From contig PESC01000019.1 of the NCBI GenBank assembly GCA_002929135.1, forward strand, positions 1-64,000: a stretch of 64,000 nt of DNA, read 5' to 3'. The notes beneath the pieces were generated by a model. The model made no database searches and was not told the origin of the DNA. It worked only from the letters and a program-made list of their open reading frames with translations. A program made the position numbers and the translations under genes. Of this stretch, positions 34,433 to 42,808 are shown in pieces. The DNA comes from Methylomonas sp. (lineage in GTDB: Bacteria; Pseudomonadota; Gammaproteobacteria; Methylococcales; Methylomonadaceae). How positions within the stretch are numbered: the stretch's first letter is position 1; each line of letters opens with the position of its first letter.

Positions 34433-35479
34433 ATGTCGGCACACGTTCTTTCTTTTTCGCAGACCGAGCCTGAAAAGCCATGGGCCGTGTCGTTCCGCTT
34501 TTTGTTGAGTCTTTACGCCATCGTGCCCTTGTGCGTACTGGTGCTGTGGTTCGATCGTATCGGTTTCGATGACGCCTTACGCCAGGCGCTGCCCAGCAGC
34601 CCCGGTCATTTTTTGCTGTTTCAGGTGTTGTTCGGCACACCGCACATCATCGCCAGCAATCTGTTGCTGCTGCATCATCGGGACTACCTCGCAACCTTCA
34701 AAACCCGGCTGCTTGGCATGAGCGCCTTCATCGTGCTGGTGTTTGGCATCGGTAGTCTGTTCATTCCGTACACCGTACTGTACATCATCAGTGCGATCTG
34801 GACGGTTTACCACGTTCTTAAACAGCAGCATGGCATCGCCAAAGCGGTTTGTCGCCTGCCGCCGTGGGCGTTTTACATGCAGATGTGGTTGAGTGTGCTG
34901 GCCGGTGTTTTCATCTACCTGGGCATTTTTCTGAAAAACACGCTGACGCCGGAACAAGCCGAGTGGATGCTGACACTGGCCACCCTGTTCACCGCCTTGC
35001 TGGTGGCCGCAACACTGGTGAACCAGCGCCAGGTGCCGGGAGCGTTCGGGCGTTATTTTCTGTGGGCCAACACCCTGTTAGTGGTGGCGAGTTTTTATGT
35101 CTACAGCCAGCACTACTATTTTCTGGCGATTTTGATGCCCAGGCTGGTGCATGACATCACGGCCTACAGCTTTTACGTGACCCACGATGTCAATCGCCAC
35201 GGCAATGCGCCGCAGGCGATGCCGTATCGGCTGGCGGCGGCCTGTCGGTTGTCACCGGCCTGGGTACTGCCCGTGCTGTCACTGCTGCTGACCGTCGTGT
35301 TGCAAGTCCATGGCGATGCCGTCATCAACTGGATTACGCTGACGTTGTTCGACGTCAAACTGTACAAGGCCGCAACCTTGGGCATCATTGGCTATCTGGC
35401 GCTGATGCACTACTACACCGAGTCGTTCATCTGGTCGGCGGGTTCGCCGCTCAGGCGTTACATCCGTTTCGGTACGTAG
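34433..35479 (+). CDS. unrecognised polytopic membrane protein with ordered histidine motifs
   Basis: I do not recognise this 348-residue protein. Hydropathy by eye gives eight or nine membrane spans. Histidines sit in or next to the spans in a regular pattern: GTPH (71) with HH at 81-82; YH (127) and QQHG (133); HDITAYSFYVTHDVNRH with His240, His251 and His256; and MHYYTESF with His326. Such spacing is seen in membrane di-iron or haem enzymes and recalls the Brp/Blh carotenoid oxygenases, though a real relationship is not established. It is preceded by a GGAGG-like site and lies between an HDAC-like gene and rluC. Confidence 0.75.
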   Translation: MSAHVLSFSQTEPEKPWAVSFRFLLSLYAIVPLCVLVLWFDRIGFDDALRQALPSSPGHFLLFQVLFGTPHIIASNLLLLHHRDYLATFKTRLLGMSAFIVLVFGIGSLFIPYTVLYIISAIWTVYHVLKQQHGIAKAVCRLPPWAFYMQMWLSVLAGVFIYLGIFLKNTLTPEQAEWMLTLATLFTALLVAATLVNQRQVPGAFGRYFLWANTLLVVASFYVYSQHYYFLAILMPRLVHDITAYSFYVTHDVNRHGNAPQAMPYRLAAACRLSPAWVLPVLSLLLTVVLQVHGDAVINWITLTLFDVKLYKAATLGIIGYLALMHYYTESFIWSAGSPLRRYIRFGT

Positions 35480-35544
35480 AGTGATATGGTCGCCTGCTGC
35501 ACAAGGCGAGGAAGAAAGCGGCACACGGCCCGAAGGCACCGCGA

Positions 35545-36495
35545 TCATTCCCGATCGAGCAATTGTTGCAGGTCGTTTGGCAGCGGCGCCACGAAATGCA
35601 GCGCAACACCTGTTGCTGGGTGAAGGAATCGCAGTTGTTCGGCATGCAGAAACATGCGCTTGTAGCCCCGTGCCCTGAAAGCCTTGTTGACGTCATTTTC
35701 GCCGTAGCGATCGTCGCCGATGATGGGGTGGCCCAGCCACGCGGCATGTACTCTGATCTGATGGGTGCGACCGGTTCTGGGGGCTGCATGTACCAGCGTC
35801 GCAGCCTGGAATAATTTGAGCCGGGTGAACACGGTTTCCGCCGACTTGCCCGCCTGGCTCACCGTCACCCTGCGTTCGCCCGCCTGGCCGACGTTTTTCA
35901 GCAGCGGCACATCGACCGTCTGTTGTGTGCGTTTGAACTGCCCGGCCAGCAAGGCCAGATAGGTTTTCTGTATGCCATCGCCACGAAACAGTTCATGCAG
36001 TAGCTTGAGGACTGCGCGTTTTTTCGCAATCAGCAGACAGCCTGAGGTTTCCTTGTCCAGGCGATGCACCAGCTCCAGGAATTTCTGCTGTGGCCGAATC
36101 TGACGCAAGGCTTCGATGACACCGGCGTTGATGCCGCTGCCGCCGTGAACTGCAAAACCCGAGGGCTTGTTCAGCACGATGAAGCCCTCGTCCTCGAACA
36201 AAATATGGTGCTCCAAGCCATGCAGCAAAGCAGGCTGTACGATGACGGCATCGGCTCTTTCGGCCACTCTGACCGGCGGGATTCGCACGACATCGCCAGC
36301 CGCCAGCTTGTAGCCGACATCGACGCGGCCCTTGTTGACGCGAACTTCACCCTTGCGGACGATGCGGTAGATGCGGGTTTTTGGGACGCCTTTCAGCGTT
36401 GAGATGAGGAAGTTATCCAGCCTTTGCCCGGCATGGGCATCGGTGATTTCCAGCCACTGTACGGGTGGATTAGGTTGATCGGCTGCGGATTTCAT
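35545..36495 (-). CDS. rluC: 23S rRNA pseudouridine synthase RluC-type
   Basis: Converts uridines to pseudouridine in 23S rRNA. The 316-residue protein has an N-terminal S4 RNA-binding domain (QRLDNFLISTLKGVPKTRIYR) and the RluA-family catalytic motif VHRLDKETSG (catalytic Asp), with C-terminal RTGRTHQIRVH. RluC is favoured over RluD by length and the S4 segment. I chose the ATG at 36495; the frame opens further upstream to 36549. Confidence 0.92.
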   Translation of the reverse strand: MKSAADQPNPPVQWLEITDAHAGQRLDNFLISTLKGVPKTRIYRIVRKGEVRVNKGRVDVGYKLAAGDVVRIPPVRVAERADAVIVQPALLHGLEHHILFEDEGFIVLNKPSGFAVHGGSGINAGVIEALRQIRPQQKFLELVHRLDKETSGCLLIAKKRAVLKLLHELFRGDGIQKTYLALLAGQFKRTQQTVDVPLLKNVGQAGERRVTVSQAGKSAETVFTRLKLFQAATLVHAAPRTGRTHQIRVHAAWLGHPIIGDDRYGENDVNKAFRARGYKRMFLHAEQLRFLHPATGVALHFVAPLPNDLQQLLDRE

Positions 36496-36584
36496 CGGCA
36501 ATTCCCAAGGCTTTACCGTTAGCGCCAGTAGCCAGGGCTCCATAGCCATGGGCTTGTTTCATGCGCAGGTCTGTGCATCAAGCT

Positions 36585-36620
36585 CGGTATGGGTTCCCAC
36601 GGAGACCGTGGGAACCAGAA
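36585..36620. repeat. 36-bp palindromic repeat, copy 2
   Basis: Identical over 36 bp to 13839-13874 (arms GTTCCCAC and GTGGGAAC). It lies between the rluC start and the tRNA-Ser gene. Confidence 0.85.
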
Positions 36621-36649
36621 AAAAGGGTTGGGGGCTTTGTGCTTATTAG

Positions 36650-36737
36650 TGGCGGAGAAAGAGGGATTCGAACCCTCGATACGTTTCCGTATACACACTT
36701 TCCAGGCGTGCGCCTTCGACCGCTCGGCCATCTCTCC
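36650..36737 (-). tRNA. tRNA-Ser (anticodon GGA)
   Basis: An 88-nt gene on the minus strand with acceptor stem GGAGAGA pairing with the 3' end, long variable arm typical of serine tRNAs, a T-loop GGTTCGAATCC and an encoded CCA end. The anticodon GGA is at 36701-36703 (complement), reading UCC and UCU codons. The TTCGAAC of the T arm is clear at 36668-36674. Confidence 0.96.
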
Positions 36738-36887
36738 GTGTTTCAAACAAAATAATGCGGGTAATACCCGTTAAAGTGCAAGGTGTTGCGATAAAGCCGT
36801 GTTGCAATAACGGCAGGTTGGGTTGTGCAATAGTCGAGTCGAAAGGCGGATGTTATTTGCGACCCGATCCTGAATTCGGCTTGTTAC

Positions 36888-37130
36888 TTATTTGCCAAAT
36901 TTCTTGCGGAATTTATCGACACGACCGGTAGTATCCAAAATCATGTGCTTACCGGTGTAAAACGGGTGAGATTGGGAAGAAACCTCGATTCTAACCAAGG
37001 GATATTCCTTACCGTCCGTCCACTTGATAGTGTCCTTGGTGGTCACGGTAGAGCGTGTCAAAAAGCTAAAATCTGCGCTGATGTCCTGAAAAACAACTTC
37101 GCGGTACTCTGGGTGGATTCCATCTTTCAT
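36888..37130 (-). CDS. rpmE2: 50S ribosomal protein L31, type B (zinc-free)
   Basis: Large-subunit protein of 80 residues. The sequence ([16 protein letters not shown] at the start, SHPFYTGKH and [10 protein letters not shown] at the end) is the type B paralogue, which lacks the CxxC zinc-binding cysteines; in other bacteria it replaces L31 under zinc limitation. The longer frame to 37259 is upstream sequence. Whether this genome also has the zinc-binding form cannot be seen here. Confidence 0.93.
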   Translation of the reverse strand: MKDGIHPEYREVVFQDISADFSFLTRSTVTTKDTIKWTDGKEYPLVRIEVSSQSHPFYTGKHMILDTTGRVDKFRKKFGK

Positions 37131-37255
37131 CTTGTAAGCCTCAATGTTTGCCGAACGGTACAGCAGGTTAATCAAAACAGCCGTGCATTGTATTGATTTT
37201 TCAAATTCCAGGCAAGGTTGATTGTTGCTAACGGCATTCGACCGAACCCCCGGCT

Positions 37256-38296
37256 TCACTCCAGCAGATGCAGGATTTTATCGGCCATGTTTTCCAGCGA
37301 TACCACATGATGCGCTGCGCCTTGTTTGAAAGCTTCCCCTGGCATGCCCCACACCACGCTGCTTGCCTCATCCTGAACGATGTTGATCGCACCCGCCTTG
37401 CGCATCTCGACCATGGCTTTCGCGCCGTCGGCGCCCATGCCGGTCAACATCACGCCAATGGCGTTGATGCCCACATTATCGGCTATCGACTGGAACAATA
37501 CCTCGACCGAGGGTTTGTGTCGGTTCACCGGCGGCCCGTCATCCAGGCGACAGGCATATCGGGCACCATTTTTAACGACCAGCAAATGGCTGTCGCCCGG
37601 TGCGATGTAGACATTGCCCGGCAGTATGGGCTGACCGTCTTGCGCCAGGTGCACCGGCATGGTGGTGACATCGCCCACATGCTTGGCAAACGACGCACTG
37701 AAGGCTACCGGCAAATGTTGCGTCACCACGATGGCTGGCGAATGAGGCGGCAAAGCACTGACGACCTGCTTGACCGCCTCGGTGCCTCCGGTCGACGAAC
37801 CCATCGCGATGATTTTATCGGTGGTCTTGAAATGGCGCTTGACGCCGCTTGCGGATGTCGGCACCGATGACCTGGACGGCTCCAGGGCTTTGACCCTGGC
37901 CGTTGCTGCAAGCCGGACTTTTTGGATGATTTCCTCGGCGTAATCACGTAACGCACTGGCTGCGTCAATTTTGGGTTTTGCCACGAAATCGACGGCGCCC
38001 AGGGCCAGTGCTTCCAGCGTCACTTCGGCGCCCTGCGCCGTCAACGTCGAGACCATGACCACCGGCATCGGGCGCAAGCGCATCAGGTTCCTGAGGAAAG
38101 TCAGGCCGTCCATGCGCGGCATTTCGACATCCAGTGTCAGCACATCGGGGTTCAATGCCTTGATTTTGTCGCGGGCGATGAGGGGGTCGCCCGCCGTGCC
38201 AACGACTTCGATATCGTCGGTAGCCTGAAAAATCTGCGTCAGAATTTGCCGTATCAACGCCGAATCGTCGACGATCAAAACCTTGATTTTAGTCAT
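37256..38296 (-). CDS. cheB: chemotaxis response regulator / protein-glutamate methylesterase CheB
   Basis: Removes methyl groups from chemoreceptors, with activity raised by phosphorylation. The 346-residue protein has a receiver domain (phosphorylated Asp56 in [12 protein letters not shown]), a linker, and the esterase domain with catalytic Ser168 in GSSTGG, His196 in TQHLP, and the GMGADG motif. It is downstream of cheD, separated by 9 bp. Confidence 0.96.
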   Translation of the reverse strand: MTKIKVLIVDDSALIRQILTQIFQATDDIEVVGTAGDPLIARDKIKALNPDVLTLDVEMPRMDGLTFLRNLMRLRPMPVVMVSTLTAQGAEVTLEALALGAVDFVAKPKIDAASALRDYAEEIIQKVRLAATARVKALEPSRSSVPTSASGVKRHFKTTDKIIAMGSSTGGTEAVKQVVSALPPHSPAIVVTQHLPVAFSASFAKHVGDVTTMPVHLAQDGQPILPGNVYIAPGDSHLLVVKNGARYACRLDDGPPVNRHKPSVEVLFQSIADNVGINAIGVMLTGMGADGAKAMVEMRKAGAINIVQDEASSVVWGMPGEAFKQGAAHHVVSLENMADKILHLLE

Positions 38297-38305
38297 CGAC
38301 AGGCC

Positions 38306-38944
38306 TCAGAACAGCTCGATACTGCTTTCGACGGCAACGTCCTTGATGGACGAGCTGTACATTTTTTCACGCATGACGAGGGTGTTGTTGTGTAACTCAT
38401 TGATTTTTTTCATCCTGACACGTCCTGTTTTGGGGTAGAAATTGACTTTGCGCGGGTAGATGTCACCCAAATCCGAGGCAACCAGCTTGAGTGCCTCGGC
38501 ATCGACATACGCCAGAACGAACTCGATGTTGCGTGCGCCGACATCGCTGAGGCTGGCGATGATTTTGCCGCCGCCGAACAGCTTGACTTCCAGATTCTTG
38601 CGTTTGCCGCCATGGCTCAGAATCGTGTTGATCAGGTGCTCCATTGCATAATTGCCATAGCGCAAGGCCGTACCGACCACGGCCTCGTCACGCGAGCGCA
38701 GGCGAGACGAGCTGGTTTCCGGCAACATGAAATGATTCATGCCACCGATGCCCGATTGCACGTCGCGTATGCAGGCGGCTACGCAGGAACCCAGTACCGT
38801 GGTAATCATTTCGTCATCCCGGGTTACATAATAGTCACCTGGCATCAATTTAGCCGTAAGGGTTTCGTTATCTTTGTCCCAGTAGCGCACGATGGTTTCG
38901 AAACCGGGCAGGGATGGGGGGGGTACTATGGCTTTCGCAGTCAT
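38306..38944 (-). CDS. cheD: chemoreceptor glutamine deamidase CheD
   Basis: Deamidates glutamines in chemoreceptors and can bind CheC-type phosphatases. The 212-residue protein has the active-site pair Cys53 in LGSCVAACIRD and His71 in GGMNHFMLPE. The start is the ATG at 38944, with AAGG upstream; the frame's TTG at 38947 precedes it by one codon. It is transcribed with cheB. The remaining che genes (cheA, cheW, cheR) are not in the window. Confidence 0.94.
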   Translation of the reverse strand: MTAKAIVPPPSLPGFETIVRYWDKDNETLTAKLMPGDYYVTRDDEMITTVLGSCVAACIRDVQSGIGGMNHFMLPETSSSRLRSRDEAVVGTALRYGNYAMEHLINTILSHGGKRKNLEVKLFGGGKIIASLSDVGARNIEFVLAYVDAEALKLVASDLGDIYPRKVNFYPKTGRVRMKKINELHNNTLVMREKMYSSSIKDVAVESSIELF

Positions 38945-38998
38945 CAAGTAGCCTTATGATTTCGCCAAAAACAAACCCGGAATGGCTTTTCCCGCCAA

Positions 38999-39054
38999 AC
39001 CGTTCGTGCTGAGCCAAGTCGGAGCATGAGCACCGTCGAAGCATAGACGGTTTA
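38999..39054. repeat. decayed REP-like palindrome in cheD-MCP gap
   Basis: Ends AAACCGTTCG and AGACGGTTT bracket an imperfect hairpin (GTGCTGAG...ATGAGCACC). Further along, CCTTCGACAGG at 39087-39097 is another frequent element of this repeat type. The 340-bp gap 38945-39284 otherwise shows no gene. Confidence 0.5.
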
Positions 39055-39284
39055 GCGCAGTGGCTGCCCGGATTTTGCCGTCCATCCTTCGACAGGGAAC
39101 GCCTGAGCAAAGCAGAAGGGCTTCCTGGTCCACGGCAGCCTTGCCTGCGCTTTACGGATGCGGGCTTGCGGCCTATTCTTGGCCGTAGGCTTTGGCCACT
39201 GCTTTTTTCGCACACGTTTGTCATCAGGTAATGGTTGTTTCGTTTGAATGACCACCTTTCAAGTACCCACTCGCGATCACTGAC

Positions 39285-40508
39285 ATGAATTCTTCCAAAC
39301 TGACTCACCGTATCGACTATCAATTGCTGTTATTGGCCATCGTGTTGACGCTAGCCATTCAGATCGTCGCCTTCCTGCACGGCTCGGTTCCGCTTTACGG
39401 GCCGCTTTTGATTCTGTTGCCGCTCCTTGTCAGCGCAATCACCGCGCTTCGAAAGCGCAATGCCTGGTATGGGCAACAACAACAAGCCATGAGCGCACTC
39501 AATGGCGCGATGGATGAATATCAAACCTTGTCGGAACGGGTAATGCGAAAAGCCGACGCCGATTTTGTCGAATTTCAGTACGAAATCGAAAATGCCAAAC
39601 GCATCATTCACGACTCAGTAACCCAATTGTCGAGCAGTCTGGTGGGCTTGCTGGCGCTATCGGAAACCCAGCGGGAAGCCATGTTCGTACTGATTGCCGA
39701 ATTACTGCAACTGACTGGCGGCAACGACCCGGCGCAAAACGGCAACGCCGTCGGCATCACCCGTTTTTTCAACGAAACCAATGCGTTGATTGCCACCTTC
39801 GTGCAGAAGATCGATGAATTGCAAAACAACAGCCTGCAAGTTTCCGCCAACTTCGTGCAAATGAAAGGCCAGGTCGAGCGCATCACCCACATGCTCAACG
39901 ACATCACCACCATCACCAAGCAAACCGATCTTTTATCGTTGAACGCCGCCATCGAAGCCGCCCGCGCGGGCGATGCCGGTCGTGGCTTTGCCGTGGTGGC
40001 CGATGAAGTCAGAAAACTGGCGTTTAGCACAGGCGAGTTCAACAACGAAATTCGCAAAACGCTGAACGATATTTTGCTGGCCATGGACGAGGTGGGCGAA
40101 AGCGTCGAACAAGCCACCGAAACCGATTTGACCATCGCCAAAACTTCACAGCAAAACTTGCAGGCGCTGAAAAAAGAGCTGGCGGATTTATCGGCATCGG
40201 CGCGGGCGCATTCGCATAAAATTACCGAAGTGACGGAAAAAATTCACACCCTGACCACAGAAGGCGTGATGGCCGCACAGTTTGAAGATATCGTGGCGCA
40301 AATCATGGACGGTATTCTGGTCAGAACCTCGACCATCGGTGATTTTTTCCAGGATTTCATCGCATTGCACAATGATGCCGACGAATCCAACGCCCTGAAC
40401 CGCTTCGGCAGGCGTAACGAGCGCTTGAATGACATGCTGGCATCGGCCAGAAACACCACAGCCGTTTCCAGTAAGAACGCTGGCAACATTGACATAGAGC
40501 TGTTTTAA
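39285..40508 (+). CDS. methyl-accepting chemotaxis protein with minimal periplasmic part
   Basis: A 407-residue chemoreceptor. Two membrane spans (about 13-31 and 39-55) are joined by a loop of about eight residues, so there is no periplasmic sensing domain. The cytoplasmic part contains a coiled-coil region and the signalling hairpin [15 protein letters not shown] near 220. It is encoded next to cheB-cheD on the opposite strand. With no extracellular ligand pocket it may sense a cytoplasmic or membrane-related signal, for example redox or energy state, which is inference. Confidence 0.88.
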   Translation: MNSSKLTHRIDYQLLLLAIVLTLAIQIVAFLHGSVPLYGPLLILLPLLVSAITALRKRNAWYGQQQQAMSALNGAMDEYQTLSERVMRKADADFVEFQYEIENAKRIIHDSVTQLSSSLVGLLALSETQREAMFVLIAELLQLTGGNDPAQNGNAVGITRFFNETNALIATFVQKIDELQNNSLQVSANFVQMKGQVERITHMLNDITTITKQTDLLSLNAAIEAARAGDAGRGFAVVADEVRKLAFSTGEFNNEIRKTLNDILLAMDEVGESVEQATETDLTIAKTSQQNLQALKKELADLSASARAHSHKITEVTEKIHTLTTEGVMAAQFEDIVAQIMDGILVRTSTIGDFFQDFIALHNDADESNALNRFGRRNERLNDMLASARNTTAVSSKNAGNIDIELF

Positions 40509-40561
40509 CTCTGAACGGCGGCGGGCTGCGTTTCTCGTTTTCTCGCTCCCACGCGCAGCAA

Positions 40562-40745
40562 CACTGCCATTAAGTTAAAAACCTTCCCTCTGGGGATGGC
40601 GCAGTGAGGGGTGTAGGTGCGAATTTATTCGCACACAACGCATTGATCGTGCGAATAAATTCGCACCTACGCTGGAATATGCGCTTGTCGCCTCACTCCT
40701 CTTTACCCAAACACTAGGGCGAAATGGCTTAACTTAATGGCAGTG
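40562..40745. mobile_element. 184-bp MITE-like element with 17-bp terminal inverted repeats
   Basis: Perfect 17-bp inverted ends CACTGCCATTAAGTTAA (40562-40578) and its complement (40729-40745) bound a 184-bp stretch. Immediately outside both ends is the 11-bp direct repeat ACGCGCAGCAA (40551-40561 and 40746-40756), a target-site duplication. There is no ORF inside. End sequence and 11-bp duplication suggest mobilisation by an IS4-family transposase, from memory of that family. The element is inserted between the MCP gene and sulP. Confidence 0.85.
40613..40670. repeat. 22-bp perfect inverted repeat inside the MITE
   Basis: Two perfect 22-bp arms, 40613-40634 and 40649-40670 (core GTGCGAATTTATTCGCAC type), separated by 14 bp. 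Each arm contains the shorter palindrome GCGAAT..ATTCGC. It would form a strong hairpin in RNA or DNA. Confidence 0.9.
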
Positions 40746-40803
40746 ACGCGCAGCAAGGGAACGCATACAGCCGCGGCATGCGGGTAAACTTGTGCAGAAA
40801 AGC

Positions 40804-40837
40804 CGGTATTGGGTTGCCACGGAAACTTTGGGAACTA
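40804..40837. repeat. decayed copy of the GGTATGGGTTCCCAC repeat
   Basis: CGGTATTGGGTTGCCACGGA and the following AACTTTGGGAAC match copies 13839 and 36585 with several substitutions. It lies about 70 bp upstream of the sulP start. Confidence 0.5.
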
Positions 40838-40907
40838 AATTACCAGACAGACAGGGCGGTCAACCGCCGCCTGAAAATTAACCTTTTTTCGGAGTTGGCG
40901 CTCAACC

Positions 40908-42497
40908 ATGCTGCAATCATCCTCTATTGCTACCCCGCTGACCAGTTGGGCCGGTTTACGTGCGCATTGGCGCAACGATGTTCTGTCCGGCTTCCTGGTG
41001 TTTCTGGTCGCACTACCCTTGTGTCTGGGCATTGCCATGGCGTCGGGGTTTCCGCCGATGTCGGGCATCATCACGGCCATCATTGGCGGTGTGCTGGTGT
41101 CGCGTATCAATGGCTCTTATATGACCATCAACGGCCCGGCGGCGGGTTTGATCGTCGTCATCTTCGATGCTGTGCAGGCGCTGGGCCAAGGCGATGCCGT
41201 GGCGGGTTTTCGTTATACCCTGGCAGCGATTGCGGTGGCCGGGTTGTTGCAAGTTCTGCTGGGCCTATTCAAAGCAGGCCGATTGAGTGCTTTTTTCCCA
41301 TCGGCGGTGGTGCATGGCATGTTGGCAGCAATCGGCATCATCATCATGACCAAGCAGATTCATATCTTGCTCGGTGTCAAGCCGGAAGCCACGACGCTGA
41401 TTGGCGCCTTGGCGGAAATTCCGCATTCGATCGTCGCCATGAATCCTGAAGTGACGATAATCGGTGTGAGCGGGCTGGTCATTCTGATGGTCTGGTCGCT
41501 GATAAGGTGGCCCATCCTGAAAATGATGCCAGCGCCGTTGCTGGTGGTGCTGGTGGGCGTGGCGTTGGCCTGGTATTTCGATCTGGATCATGCGCCTCAG
41601 TATCGGGTGGACGTACCCGATAACTTCATGGCTGGCTTCCATGGGCCGGATTTCGGCAAAATCGCCACCGCCGAATTCTGGCTGGCGGTGCTGACCATCT
41701 GGTTGATCGGCAGCCTGGAAAGTCTCTTGAGCGCGGCGGCAGTCGACCGGCTGGATCCTTACAAACGCCATTCCAACCTGAATCGTGATCTGACGGCGGT
41801 GGGTGCCGGTAATTTCATTTCCGGCATGATAGGCGGCCTGCCCATGATTGCCGAAATCGTGCGTAGTTCGGCCAATATCAACAATGGGGCAAAAACCGGC
41901 TGGGCCAATTTCTTCCACGGTTTGTTCCTGCTGATTTTCGTTGCCTTGTTCCCGCAATTGATTCGCGAGATTCCTCTGTCGGCGCTGGCCGCGCTGCTGG
42001 TATTTACCGGCTTCAAGCTGGCATCGCCGCGCGAATTCGCCAAAATCCTGGCGGTGGGCGTCGATCATCTTGTGGTGTTCGTCGTCACGATTATCGGAGC
42101 GGTTGCGGTCGATCTTTTGGTGGGCGTGTTCCTTGGTATTGCCGTCGAGTTGCTGATTCATATCTGTCGTGGCCTGAAATTACGTCAGGCATTCGCGACG
42201 GCGTATCAGCTCCGGGCTACCGACCCGGACACATTGCATATCGAAGTCAGCGGTGCAGCGGTGTTTTCCAATGTCATCGCCCTGAAAAGCCTGCTGGCGG
42301 ATTTACCCGGCGGCAAAACGCTGTTTTTCGATTTGACCGAGGCTGAATTGATCGATCACACCGTGATGGAATTCATCCATCATTTCGCCGAAGAATACAA
42401 TGGCGCGGGTGGTCGCTGCCAGATCGTCGGTTTAGATGGACATCATCGCTATTCCCGTCATCATCTGGCGGCTCGGCGGAAAATGTCGCGTTCCTGA
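40908..42497 (+). CDS. SulP-family inorganic anion transporter
   Basis: A 529-residue membrane protein with 10 or more spans and a C-terminal cytoplasmic STAS domain (about 425-529). SulP members carry sulfate, bicarbonate or other anions; this subgroup with the SGFPPMSGI and NGPAAGLIV segments is often called a bicarbonate or sulfate transporter, but the ligand is not clear. It has a GGAG site 14 bp before the ATG at 40908. The MITE is directly upstream and may supply or disturb its promoter. Confidence 0.9.
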   Translation: MLQSSSIATPLTSWAGLRAHWRNDVLSGFLVFLVALPLCLGIAMASGFPPMSGIITAIIGGVLVSRINGSYMTINGPAAGLIVVIFDAVQALGQGDAVAGFRYTLAAIAVAGLLQVLLGLFKAGRLSAFFPSAVVHGMLAAIGIIIMTKQIHILLGVKPEATTLIGALAEIPHSIVAMNPEVTIIGVSGLVILMVWSLIRWPILKMMPAPLLVVLVGVALAWYFDLDHAPQYRVDVPDNFMAGFHGPDFGKIATAEFWLAVLTIWLIGSLESLLSAAAVDRLDPYKRHSNLNRDLTAVGAGNFISGMIGGLPMIAEIVRSSANINNGAKTGWANFFHGLFLLIFVALFPQLIREIPLSALAALLVFTGFKLASPREFAKILAVGVDHLVVFVVTIIGAVAVDLLVGVFLGIAVELLIHICRGLKLRQAFATAYQLRATDPDTLHIEVSGAAVFSNVIALKSLLADLPGGKTLFFDLTEAELIDHTVMEFIHHFAEEYNGAGGRCQIVGLDGHHRYSRHHLAARRKMSRS

Positions 42498-42635
42498 TGC
42501 CCGCTCGGCCTGCCCCGAGCCGAGAGAGCGCGAAAATTGACCTATAGTTACGCAACATGTCCGGCTGACCGGTGTTATGGTCGGGCGGGCGGATGCTTTG
42601 GATTGGGTTGCAAATAACGTCGTTGTTTATCTCCC

Positions 42636-42713
42636 CCTCATCCCCAGCCCTTCACCCTCAGGGAGAAGGGAGCAAAAAGCCCCTATCCTTCGGGGAGGGG
42701 GGCTGGGGTGAGG
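42636..42713. repeat. CTC-rich palindromic repeat upstream of the PhoH gene
   Basis: Outer arms CCTCATCCCCAGCCC and GGGCTGGGGTGAGG enclose two inner hairpins. It is related to the repeat inside cobL and to the half copy in the MITE. The 311-bp gap 42498-42808 contains no other recognisable feature. Confidence 0.75.
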
Positions 42714-42808
42714 GCTTAGGGCTTACCGCATTGTTGCAACTGACGAATTCAAATTACGCTGAACAGTTACCAACCTCCTTCCATCTCATGGCTTCGTCCA
42801 AGGTATTC

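Noticed and set aside
41265-42161. 298-codon open frame on the minus strand inside sulP
   Set aside because: Antisense shadow of the transporter; hydrophobic codons read backwards as polar residues.
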